Assembly: GCA_018222585.1 (NCBI GenBank) | Contig: JAAFAB010000010.1 | Coordinates: 36,856-100,855, forward strand | DNA from: Paracoccaceae bacterium | GTDB lineage: Bacteria; Pseudomonadota; Alphaproteobacteria; Rhodobacterales; Rhodobacteraceae | Direction: 5' to 3' | Length of the DNA stretch: 64,000 nucleotides | Part shown: positions 1 to 11,320 of the stretch, in pieces | How the letters are laid out: the number at the start of each line of letters is the position of its first letter | Numbering within the stretch: position 1 is the stretch's first letter | Translations under genes and position numbers: made by a program | The notes under the pieces: model-generated | Databases searched by the model: none | What the model was told of the DNA's origin: nothing | What the model saw: only the letters and a program-made list of their open reading frames with translations

Positions 1-1
1 C

Positions 2-397
2 TGGGGGCAACCGATGTGGGGCACCTGGTGGGTCTGGGACCCGCGGCTGACCTCCTTCCTGATCCTCTTCCTGTTCTACCTCGGCTACATCGCGCTCTGG
101 GCGGCGGTCGAGGACGGGGACACGGCGGCCGATCTGACCTCGATCCTCTGCATCGTCGGCTCGGTCTTCGCGGTGCTGTCGCGCTATGCGGTGTTCTTCT
201 GGAACCAGGGGTTGCACCAGGGGGCTTCGCTGTCGATGGACGCCGAGGAGAACGTCGCCGATGTCTTCTACTACCCGCTGCTGGTCTGCATCGCCGGCTT
301 CGTGCTGTTCTTCGTGGCGCTGGTGCTGCTGCGCACCCAGACGGAGATCCGGGCGCGGCGGATGCGGGCGCTGATGGCGCGCGAAAGGATGGGCTGA
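2..397 (+). CDS. ccmC: Heme exporter protein CcmC, C-terminal part (truncated by window start)
   Basis: WGQPMWGTWWVWDPRLTS tryptophan-rich motif and TM helices; followed by ccmD- and ccmG-like ORFs. Confidence 0.9.
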   Translation, partial: WGQPMWGTWWVWDPRLTSFLILFLFYLGYIALWAAVEDGDTAADLTSILCIVGSVFAVLSRYAVFFWNQGLHQGASLSMDAEENVADVFYYPLLVCIAGFVLFFVALVLLRTQTEIRARRMRALMARERMG

Positions 398-398
398 G

Positions 399-551
399 AT
401 GATGCCAGAACTGGGCAAATACGCGGCGACGGTGCTGTCGTCCTACGGAATTTCGATCCTGCTGCTGGTGGCGCTGGCCGTCGTCAGCCTGCGCCGCGCG
501 ACCCGGGTCCGGCGCGCGCTGGAGGAGGTCGAGGCGCGGCGCAGGCCATGA
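399..551 (+). CDS. ccmD: Heme exporter protein CcmD
   Basis: 50-aa single-TM ORF (MMPELGKYAATVLSSYGISILLLVALAVVSLRRATRVRRALEEVEARRRP) between ccmC and ccmG; absent from the supplied ORF track because short. Confidence 0.8.
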   Translation: MMPELGKYAATVLSSYGISILLLVALAVVSLRRATRVRRALEEVEARRRP

Positions 552-651
552 CGCGGGAGACGGCACGGAACAGGGGGCCGGATCTGCGGTCCATTGTAGC
601 GCCCGATGTGAAGCCCGATTTGAAGCCCAATTTGACGAAGGTGCGAAACCG

Positions 652-1194
652 ATGAAGGTCAAACCCCTGATGCTGCTGCCGCCGGTGCTTTTCGCCGGGC
701 TGGCGGCGCTGTTCTACCTCGGGATGCAGCGCGAGGACCCGGACCAGCTGCCGACCGCGTTGGCGGGCAAACCCGCCCCGGCGGTCGAGGTCACGCCGCT
801 GGCCGATCTGCCGGTCTTCGACGATGCCACCCTGCGCGACGGAGAGGTCAAGCTGGTCAACTTCTGGGCCTCCTGGTGTGCGCCCTGCCGGGTCGAGCAC
901 CCGAACCTGGTGCAGCTTTCCGAGGGCGAGGGCCTGCCGATCTACGGCGTCAACTACAAGGACAAGCCCGATGCGGCCATGGGCTTTCTCGACGAGCTGG
1001 GCGATCCCTATGCTGCCATCGGCGCCGATGCCTCGGGCCGGATGGGGCTGAACTGGGGTCTCTACGGCGTGCCCGAGACCTTCGTCATCGACGGCGAGGG
1101 CCGGGTGATCGAACGCTTCGCCGGGCCGATCACCGAACGCGCGCTGGAAACCACGATTCGCCCAGCCCTGGTGCGCGCCGCCGGAGGCGAATAG
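652..1194 (+). CDS. ccmG: Thiol:disulfide interchange protein CcmG/DsbE
   Basis: N-terminal anchor, WASWCAPCRVEHP thioredoxin active site, GVPETFVID motif. Confidence 0.92.
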   Translation: MKVKPLMLLPPVLFAGLAALFYLGMQREDPDQLPTALAGKPAPAVEVTPLADLPVFDDATLRDGEVKLVNFWASWCAPCRVEHPNLVQLSEGEGLPIYGVNYKDKPDAAMGFLDELGDPYAAIGADASGRMGLNWGLYGVPETFVIDGEGRVIERFAGPITERALETTIRPALVRAAGGE

Positions 1195-1231
1195 CCCCGG
1201 GTGGTGCCCTGAGAGAGGGGCGGGCGCGCAC

Positions 1232-1894
1232 TCAGTGGTCGTGAGGGGTCTGGCGGGGGTCCATCATGCCCTGCTTCACGCCCTGCCGGATCAGCCAGTA
1301 ATTCACCGGCCAGGCCGCCAGCAGCCCGCAGCTGAGCGAGACGAGCAGCGAGACCCAGAAGATCGCCTGACCCATTCCTGCCGAGCCCGCGAGGGCGAGG
1401 TCGACCGAGATGGCGACGATCTCCATCACCGCGATCGAGGGGGTTTCGGCCTTCAGCGCGTCGACCAGGGCGTCGCGCAGCGGGGTGCCGTCCTGCACCA
1501 GTGGCCCGACCGTCAGGGCGAAGCCGATGACATAGGCGAAGGTGAAGGTGACCAGCGCCGTCACCGTGTTGCCCAGGGACAGCAGGCCGACGGCGAGCAG
1601 CACGCCGAGGATCTCGCCCAGGCCGCAGCCCGAATAGCAATGGGCGACCGAGCGGAAGGCGCGGCGCCAGTCGGCGTCGTCGGGAATCGCGCTGCGCCCG
1701 GTGCGCCAGTAGATCAGCAGGCCGAGGGGCCCGGAATAGGCGACGGTCAGCGCCCAGACCAGCTTCATCAGCGGCATGAGGTGGCTGTTGTTGCGGGTGA
1801 GGTCGCGCAGCAGGATCGCCAGGCTGGGCAGCATCAGCGCTGCCCAGGCGACCAGGATCCAGGGCGAGGAGAGGGTTTCGCGGAGGAGGTCCAT
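1232..1894 (-). CDS. DUF4396-type multi-TM membrane protein
   Basis: Hydrophobic multi-TM ORF with AHCYSGCGLGEILG motif typical of DUF4396 proteins. Confidence 0.65.
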   Translation of the reverse strand: MDLLRETLSSPWILVAWAALMLPSLAILLRDLTRNNSHLMPLMKLVWALTVAYSGPLGLLIYWRTGRSAIPDDADWRRAFRSVAHCYSGCGLGEILGVLLAVGLLSLGNTVTALVTFTFAYVIGFALTVGPLVQDGTPLRDALVDALKAETPSIAVMEIVAISVDLALAGSAGMGQAIFWVSLLVSLSCGLLAAWPVNYWLIRQGVKQGMMDPRQTPHDH

Positions 1895-1936
1895 GCAGGC
1901 CCAACACGCGGTGGCGGGCCGGGTTCCGACATGCCC

Positions 1937-2650
1937 TCAGAGGCGGTAGCCGCGTGACACCGGCAACACCACCCCCGTCACCCCGCGCGCCCCGGCCAGG
2001 AAGCGGGTGGCGGCGGCGATGTCGCCGGGCGTGGCGAGGGTGCCGAGCGCGGTGTCCTCCTCGATCAGCGCGACCAACTCGGGCGGGCGGGGCGCATGGG
2101 CGCGCTCGACCGCCCCGGGGGCGATGGCGTTGACCCGGATCCCCCGCGGCCCGAGGGCCTTGGCGAAGCCGCGGGTGTAGCTTTCCAGCGCGGCCTTGCT
2201 GGCGGCATAGGTCAGCGCGGAGACGGGCGGCGACACGGCGTTGACCGAGGTGATGTTGATCACCGCGCTGCCCGGCGGCATCAGCGCCGCGGCGCCGCTG
2301 ATCAGCGCGGCAGGGCCGAGCGCGTTGACGCGCATCTGCCGCTCGGCCGAGGTGGGATCGAAACTGAGCGGGTCCTCCTCTTCGACCGTGCCGGCGGAGT
2401 TGACCAGCAGGTCCAGCGAGGCGGTGGCGGCGGAGAGCTCGGCCAGCAGGCGGGCCGGGGCGTCGGGCAGGGCGAAGTCGCAGGGCAGGGCGAGGGCTCC
2501 GGGCAGGTCGGCGGCCAGTGCCCGTGCCGGAGCCTCGGAGCCGCGATAGGTGAAGATCACCCGGTGATCGCGGGCGATCTCGCGGACGATCGCCGCACCG
2601 ATGCCGCGGGCACCTCCGGTGATCAGGGCTGTGGGTCTGTTTTCGGTCAT
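1937..2650 (-). CDS. SDR family oxidoreductase
   Basis: ALITGGARGIGAAI Rossmann motif, NSAG, YAASKAALES catalytic motif; start taken at MTENRP. Confidence 0.88.
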   Translation of the reverse strand: MTENRPTALITGGARGIGAAIVREIARDHRVIFTYRGSEAPARALAADLPGALALPCDFALPDAPARLLAELSAATASLDLLVNSAGTVEEEDPLSFDPTSAERQMRVNALGPAALISGAAALMPPGSAVINITSVNAVSPPVSALTYAASKAALESYTRGFAKALGPRGIRVNAIAPGAVERAHAPRPPELVALIEEDTALGTLATPGDIAAATRFLAGARGVTGVVLPVSRGYRL

Positions 2651-2916
2651 GCGATGACAAGACAGCCAGCAGGACGAAAGCGCAACCCGGCTCATCACCA
2701 GGCTGAAAGTACTCCGGGGAGTCTCAGGTACGGAGACGCTGCAGAGCCCCCGCGACCGCCACACCCGGGGACCGGCGCCGGGACGGGTGCGATATCTCCC
2801 ACCCTGGGCAGATGGCGCAGCTTGCCCGCGGGGGTCCGAAGGCTGGTCAGGGCCGTAGGGGGGAGGCACTCCACCACGGCCTCACCACGGGCGGTCGGCC
2901 AGACAGAAAGGGCGCC

Positions 2917-2940
2917 CGAGGGCGCCCTTTCCGCATCGTA
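2917..2940 (-). terminator. Rho-independent terminator of acnA
   Basis: Perfect hairpin AAAGGGCGCC-CGAG-GGCGCCCTTT just after the acnA stop. Confidence 0.8.
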
Positions 2941-2953
2941 AAAGCTGACCGGA

Positions 2954-5701
<2,748 letters not shown>

Positions 5702-5977
5702 GGAGTTGGCTCCCTTTCAATGAGAATGAGGGTTCGTGCTGACCTGAGTTCTGCCTTATAGTTAGGAGGCGATCAAGGGTTTGGGAAGGGATTGGTATAC
5801 CTTTGTGTACAAAAATTTCCCGACGGGGAGGGCGCGACCCACAGCGCAGGGCGTGCTGGTCGGGGACTCAACGCCACAGTGGGCGCGGGGTTCATCGCTC
5901 TCTCAAAACCTTGATTGGCACTTGAGGCGGGGGCTGGTTACTTCTGGTCCATCGGGAAACAGACGAAAGTAAGCCGC

Positions 5978-6718
5978 ATGTTTGCACGCCGCCAATTCGG
6001 GCTGCTGGCGGGGGCCCTTGCCCTTGGCACGCTGCTGGCCGCTGCGCCGGTGGCCGCCCAGACCGCGCCAGACGCCGCCCCGTCGCCGGTGGTGGTCGAA
6101 CTCTATACCTCGCAGGGCTGTTCGGCCTGCCCGCCGGCGGACCGGATGCTGGCGGACATGATCGGCCACGACGAGATCCTGCCGCTGGCGCTGCATGTGG
6201 ACTACTGGGATTACCTCGGCTGGAAGGACGGGCTGGCGGATCCGATGTTCACCCGCCGCCAGAAAGCCTATGCGCGGGCCAAGGGGTCGCGGATGATCTA
6301 CACGCCGCAGATGGTCATCGACGGGCGGCATTTCATCAAGGGCGCCCATCCCGGCGAGGTGGCCGAGCAGATCGCCATGGCACGGATGCAGCCGCGCCAG
6401 GTGCGGCTGAGCCTGAGCGCCGAGGGCGATGGCCGGTTCCGCCTTGAGGCCGAGCCGCTGCCGGGTCTGGTGGCCGGACCGATGCAGGTGACGCTGGTCC
6501 ATTACATGCCGCTGAAGACGGTCGAGATCCTGCGCGGCGAAAATGCCGGCTCGCGGATCGACTACGCCAATGTCGTCACCTTCTGGAAGCCCGTCGCCGA
6601 ATGGGACGGGCGCCGCACCCTGCAGATCGACCTGCGCGCCGAGCAGGACCGCCCGGGCGCCGTGCTGTTGCAACGGGCGGGCTTCGGTGCCATCGAGGCC
6701 GCCGCGCGGCTGCCCTGA
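5978..6718 (+). CDS. DUF1223 domain protein (secreted thioredoxin-like fold)
   Basis: VVVELYTSQGCSACPPADRML motif after a signal peptide; start at MFARRQF. Confidence 0.85.
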   Translation: MFARRQFGLLAGALALGTLLAAAPVAAQTAPDAAPSPVVVELYTSQGCSACPPADRMLADMIGHDEILPLALHVDYWDYLGWKDGLADPMFTRRQKAYARAKGSRMIYTPQMVIDGRHFIKGAHPGEVAEQIAMARMQPRQVRLSLSAEGDGRFRLEAEPLPGLVAGPMQVTLVHYMPLKTVEILRGENAGSRIDYANVVTFWKPVAEWDGRRTLQIDLRAEQDRPGAVLLQRAGFGAIEAAARLP

Positions 6719-6872
6719 GGGCTTCTGCCACAGCGGCCTTGATGGCAAACCGGATGCGGGTCCGGAGTTCGGCCCCGTTGTTGCCGGGCCGAAGCGCGCC
6801 CTTGCCCGGCCCTGTGTCGATCCCGCCGGGAAACGGTCGGTGAGAGGGGCATCCTCGGCCGATCCGTCTGCC

Positions 6873-7829
6873 TCAGCCCTTCCGCTTGTGCCCGGTCACC
6901 CCCTTCCAGCGCCTGTGCACCCAGAACCATTGCGCCGGGTAGGCGCGGGTCATCTCTTCGAGCGAGTCGTTGAGCTGCTGGGACATGTCCTCGGCGGTGG
7001 TATGGGGCAGGGCGGCGCCCACCTCGATGCGGAAGCTGAGGCCGTCGGGCTGGCGGATGCCGTAGATCGGCAGGATCTCGGCACCGTATTTCAGCGCCAT
7101 CTCGGCGGCGGAGGTGGCGGTCATCGCGGGCTTGTCGAAGAAGCTGAGCTGGGCGCCGGAGCCGAAGTGCTGGTCCGAGAGCATGGCGACGATATTGCCC
7201 TCGCGCAGGTAGCGCACCATCTGCGCCATGCCGCGCCGGCCGCGGGGAAAGAGCGGGCGCGCGATGGCGCCCATGGCAGCGGTGTAGTGGCGGTTGAAAT
7301 AGAGATTGTTCAGCGGCCGGTAGATCGCCCCGACATCGCCGTAGCGGCTGGCGATCTTGGCGCGGAAGGCATCGTAGTTGCCGAAGTGGCCCGAGACCAG
7401 GATCACCGGCCGCTTGGCGGCGCGGGCGGCATCCAGCGCGGCCAGCCCCGGGCCCTCGATCGGGGCATCGGCGAGGCGGGCCTTGAACTCGGCGCCCGAG
7501 TAGATCTCGATCAGGGTGCGTCCGGCATTGTCGGTCACCGCGCGCTGCATCCGGCGCACCTCTTCCGGGGGCATCTGGGGATGGACCAGGGCCAGGTTCT
7601 CGCGGATGCGGCGGTTGTAGCCCGCCAGCGGCGCCACCACGCGCGAGACCAGCCAGCCGACCAGCGCCACGCGCCAACGGTAAGGCAGGGCGAGGCCGAG
7701 GCGCACCATGCCGCCGAGCGCCAGGTTGACCGCGTATTGCCCGAGCCGGGCCGCCAGCGGCAGATCGGCGGGATCGGTGATCTCGGCGGCCTTGCGGCGG
7801 GCGGGGGCGTCGGGGGTCGGTGCGGTCAT
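6873..7829 (-). CDS. Lysophospholipid/lauroyl acyltransferase (LpxL/HtrB family)
   Basis: VSGHFGNYDAFRAKI and AQWFWVHRRWK motifs; start at MTAPTPDAP. Confidence 0.85.
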   Translation of the reverse strand: MTAPTPDAPARRKAAEITDPADLPLAARLGQYAVNLALGGMVRLGLALPYRWRVALVGWLVSRVVAPLAGYNRRIRENLALVHPQMPPEEVRRMQRAVTDNAGRTLIEIYSGAEFKARLADAPIEGPGLAALDAARAAKRPVILVSGHFGNYDAFRAKIASRYGDVGAIYRPLNNLYFNRHYTAAMGAIARPLFPRGRRGMAQMVRYLREGNIVAMLSDQHFGSGAQLSFFDKPAMTATSAAEMALKYGAEILPIYGIRQPDGLSFRIEVGAALPHTTAEDMSQQLNDSLEEMTRAYPAQWFWVHRRWKGVTGHKRKG

Positions 7830-8779
7830 TCGGGCCTGTGGTCTGCGCCACGTGCGGGGGTGGTGGTGGCGGTTGCGGGGGCCGTCTCGGGCGCCGGGGC
7901 GGCCTTCAGGCTGGCCAGCCCGGGGGCGCGGGCGGCACGGGTTTCGCGGTGCCAGACATAGACCCCGGCGGCGACGATCACAAGCGCGCCGATCACCGTC
8001 GGGCGGTCCGGGAACTCGCCGAAGAGGACGATGCCCCAGAAGGTCGCCGAGATCAGCCCGGCATAGGAGAACGGCGCCAGCATCGCCGCTTCGCCCAGGG
8101 TCAGGGCGCGGATCAGCAGCAGCTGCGCCGCGGTGCCGAGGCCGGCCAGGGTCAGCATCAGCAGGGCGGTGCGGGCCGAGGGCATCTGCCACTGGCCGGG
8201 CAGGATCGCGGTCAGGATGAGGGCGCCGAGCAGCGCGGAATAGAGCAGCGATGTCCAGGGATCCTCGCGCCCGCCGATGAAGCGGGTGGCGATGGAGAAG
8301 CCGGAATAGGCCAGCGCGGCGGTCAGCGGGAAGATCGCGGCCGGCGAGAAGACCTCGGTTCCGGGGCGGATGATGATCATTGCCCCGATCAGCGCCGCGC
8401 CGATGGCCAGCAGGCGGCGCGGGCCGAGGCGTTCGCCCAGGAAGAGCGCGGCGGCGAGGGTGATCAGCACCGGGTTGACGTCCATGATGGCGGTACTCTC
8501 GGCCAGGCCGAGGTGGTTCAGCCCGAAGAAGAACGCCGATGTGGCGGTAAGCTGGCAGATCGCGCGCAGCAGCTGGAGTCCGGGAAAGTTCGTTTTCGCC
8601 ACCTGGCGCAAGCGTGGCGCGACGAGGATCAGCACCAGCACCGTCTGCCCCGCGTAGCGCGCCCAGAGCGCCATGACGGTATTGCTCTCGGCGGCGATGG
8701 CCTTGGCACAGGCATCCATGGTCGAGAAGCAGAAGACCGCGAGGATCATCAGCAATATGGCGCGGGCGGTCTGGGTCAT
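7826..8779 (-). CDS. DMT family (EamA) transporter
   Basis: 10-TM EamA pattern, MTQTARAILLMILAVFCFSTMDACAKAI; 4-nt overlap with the acyltransferase gene. Confidence 0.85.
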   Translation of the reverse strand: MTQTARAILLMILAVFCFSTMDACAKAIAAESNTVMALWARYAGQTVLVLILVAPRLRQVAKTNFPGLQLLRAICQLTATSAFFFGLNHLGLAESTAIMDVNPVLITLAAALFLGERLGPRRLLAIGAALIGAMIIIRPGTEVFSPAAIFPLTAALAYSGFSIATRFIGGREDPWTSLLYSALLGALILTAILPGQWQMPSARTALLMLTLAGLGTAAQLLLIRALTLGEAAMLAPFSYAGLISATFWGIVLFGEFPDRPTVIGALVIVAAGVYVWHRETRAARAPGLASLKAAPAPETAPATATTTPARGADHRPE

Positions 8780-9225
8780 GGGGGTCTCCGGCGGGCAGGT
8801 CCGGCGGACGGTATGGGCGCGGCGCGAGGGTGTCCAGAGCACGGGGCGGAGAGGGCGGGGCTGCGGAAATGCGGGGCGCGGGGGATGCGGACATGCGGGC
8901 CGGTCGGACCTGACCCTGGTCGCGCCCGGACGCTGAAGGTGCGGCCAGTAGGCCGGGCGCATCTGCTGAGCGGAGGTTGTCCGACAGTCCGCAGGTAGGG
9001 CGGCCGGTAGCGGTGCCGGGGGAACGGGGCACAGGCAGAGCCGGCCCCGAGTGCGGTTGCAAGGTCCGGGCCGCAGACAGGGGATGCCCAAGGAGGCGAT
9101 TGCAAGAGTCCCCCTGATGGCGGTCAGGGCATCACCGGGCCAAGGGGCCGGCAATCGCCCGGGCCGGGGCGCTCGAACCCGATCCCGCGCGATCTGTGCC
9201 GGTCTCGATCCGGTTCGGCCTTGAT

Positions 9226-9273
9226 CCCCTCCGGCCCCATTCCCCTCTGGCCCCATTCCCCTCTGGCCCCGGT
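9226..9273. repeat. Three tandem 16-bp units CCCCTCYGGCCCCRKT
   Basis: 9226-9241 CCCCTCCGGCCCCATT, 9242-9257 CCCCTCTGGCCCCATT, 9258-9273 CCCCTCTGGCCCCGGT. Confidence 0.85.
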
Positions 9274-9429
9274 TCCGGTCCCGTCCGGCAGCGGGCGCTG
9301 AGACGTAGAGGGTGGCGGGGGCTCTGCCCCCGCACCCCCGTCGGGTTGCGCCCGGCGGGCAGGTTGCGTGTCTGGGCAGCTCCGCAGGCCTTGGCGGCTT
9401 GTTCGAAGGTGCATTGGGCAAGCGTTCTT

Positions 9430-9523
9430 GGCCAATGCAAGCGCATCGGGCCGATGCAGGCGTATTGGCCGATGCAGGGATCTTAGGTCGACACAAGCGC
9501 GTCGGGTTGGTGCAGGGGGAACC
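9430..9523. repeat. Degenerate ~19-bp tandem repeat, about five units
   Basis: GGCCAATGCAAGCGCATCG / GGCCGATGCAGGCGTATT / GGCCGATGCAGGGATCTTA / GGTCGACACAAGCGCGTCG / GGTTGGTGCAGGGGGAACC. Confidence 0.65.
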
Positions 9524-9736
9524 TCCGGTGGTCCCGGTGGAGCATGGCTGGTGTGTGTCGGTCCATGCCGGGGCGACAGAGAGGGCCGGCGACTGGGGGG
9601 CGATGCCGCGGGAAAGGCGCGGGCGCGGCCAGCCGGACGCCAATCTGGGGATCGGCGGGCATCTCCACAGGCGCGCCGCAGGGGGATGCCCTCCGCAGTG
9701 GAAGGGAAGCCACTGTGGAAGGCAAGGTGGCGGGCG

Positions 9737-10798
9737 CTAGTCCTCCTCCTCGTCATCACCGGCCAGCAGCAGCAGTTCGCCGGCAGCCTCCAGGGCGCGG
9801 ATCTCGGCCACAACGGCGTTCATCGCCTCTTCGGCATCCTTGGCCTTGACCTTGTCGCGGTCGGCCACCTCTTCGCGCAGGCTGTCGGCGAGGCGGGCGG
9901 ACATGTTGCCGAGGATGTATTCGGCTGTCGCCGCCTCTTCCCCGGCGGTCGAGGCCGCCAGCGCGGTGACCAGCAGGATCGGGTCGAGCTGGCGCACCAC
10001 CTTGGGAATGTCGCGTGGCGCCACGCGGCTGGGGATGTTGGTGTAGGTGAAAATCGCCTTGCGCACCTGTTCGGCAAACTCGGCGTCGGTCTCGTCGAGC
10101 CCTTCCAGCACGTCGTCGCGGGTCGAGGCGGTGGAGAAGTTGAGGATCGCGCCGACCCGTTCCACCGGCCCCTTGTCGAAGACCGAATCTGGCTGGGCGT
10201 CCAGCTGGCTGGCCAGCGACAGGCCGATGCGGTCCAGCGCTTCCGGCGAGATGCCCGAAGTCAGCGAGATCGCATAGGTGATCCGCCGCGCCCGGGGGCC
10301 GGGCAGCTTGGACAGCAGTTCCGCCGCCTTGCCGGTGTCGAGCTTGGAGAGCATGACCGCCGCGATCTCGATCGATTCATGTTCGGCGATCGGGCGCAGT
10401 TTCTTGACGTCCAGCGCGCGCACCCGGTCCCAGGGGTCGCCGGTCTGGCGCACGCCGGCTTCCTTGCGCAGGCGCGCGGCGGTATGGGCCGAGATCTTGC
10501 CATCCAGCGCCGAGAGCGCCCCGGCGACACCGCGCGGAAAGGTCAGGCCGAGCGCCTCGAGTTCCTCGACGAATTCCTCGACCACCCCGGCCAGGGTGTC
10601 GCGGTCGATATGGCGCATGTTGCCAAGCAGCAGCGTCAACTCTGCCTGAAGATCCTCGGGCAGCTCTTTCAGGGGCACGTCCAGCCCGTTGATCAGCAGC
10701 AGCCGGATGATCACCGCTGCCTTCTGCTTGCGTGTCATCTGCCCCGGTCGCACCGGAGCAGGGGGCGCGAGCCGCGCCAGCGGAGCCAGGTCGCCCAT
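9737..10798 (-). CDS. fliG: Flagellar motor switch protein FliG-like
   Basis: 353-aa FliG-type protein: QKAAVIIRLLL N-terminus, helical ARM-like middle region, acidic C-terminus. Confidence 0.7.
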   Translation of the reverse strand: MGDLAPLARLAPPAPVRPGQMTRKQKAAVIIRLLLINGLDVPLKELPEDLQAELTLLLGNMRHIDRDTLAGVVEEFVEELEALGLTFPRGVAGALSALDGKISAHTAARLRKEAGVRQTGDPWDRVRALDVKKLRPIAEHESIEIAAVMLSKLDTGKAAELLSKLPGPRARRITYAISLTSGISPEALDRIGLSLASQLDAQPDSVFDKGPVERVGAILNFSTASTRDDVLEGLDETDAEFAEQVRKAIFTYTNIPSRVAPRDIPKVVRQLDPILLVTALAASTAGEEAATAEYILGNMSARLADSLREEVADRDKVKAKDAEEAMNAVVAEIRALEAAGELLLLAGDDEEED

Positions 10799-10932
10799 GT
10801 TCCCCTCGTTCTGCGTTCGGGGGCAGATAATCAGGGAAGGGTGAAGAAAGCCTGAAACCGCGACAGGCTGACCGTCGGAATGCAGGCGCCGGCCGCAGGC
10901 AGGCGCAGGGTCTGTCCAGCGGCGCGGCGGGC

Positions 10933-11088
10933 TCAGCCGGTGACGGTTGTCTCGCAGGCGCCGGTTTCGGCGTTCCAGCTCTGACCTTCGGCACAGGAGC
11001 TGGCCTGTTGCTCATGATAGGTGCAGCTGGCCTGAAGCGGAGCGGCGGCAAAGAGGCCCAGCAGGGCCGAGGCGATCAGGGTTCTCAT
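10933..11088 (-). CDS. Small secreted cysteine-containing protein (51 aa)
   Basis: MRTLIASALLGLFAAAPLQA signal peptide, then CTYHEQQASSCAEGQSWNAETGACETTVTG. Confidence 0.6.
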   Translation of the reverse strand: MRTLIASALLGLFAAAPLQASCTYHEQQASSCAEGQSWNAETGACETTVTG

Positions 11089-11320
11089 GGTGGATCCTCC
11101 GATGGATGGCGCAACCATAACACGATTCCCGTTGTTGCCGAAGCGCCCCGCAGTGCCGCCGACTCCCTGCCTTTCATTGTCGCTGAAAATAGGCCGAGGG
11201 GGATCCTGCCCGGGGCATCGAGCCCCGGACAGGCTGGGGGCCAGGGCCCCCGGGCCGTCGCGCGAAACGACAACGGCGCCCCCGACTGGAGACGCCGCTG
11301 AAGATCGCCTGTCGCGGGGA

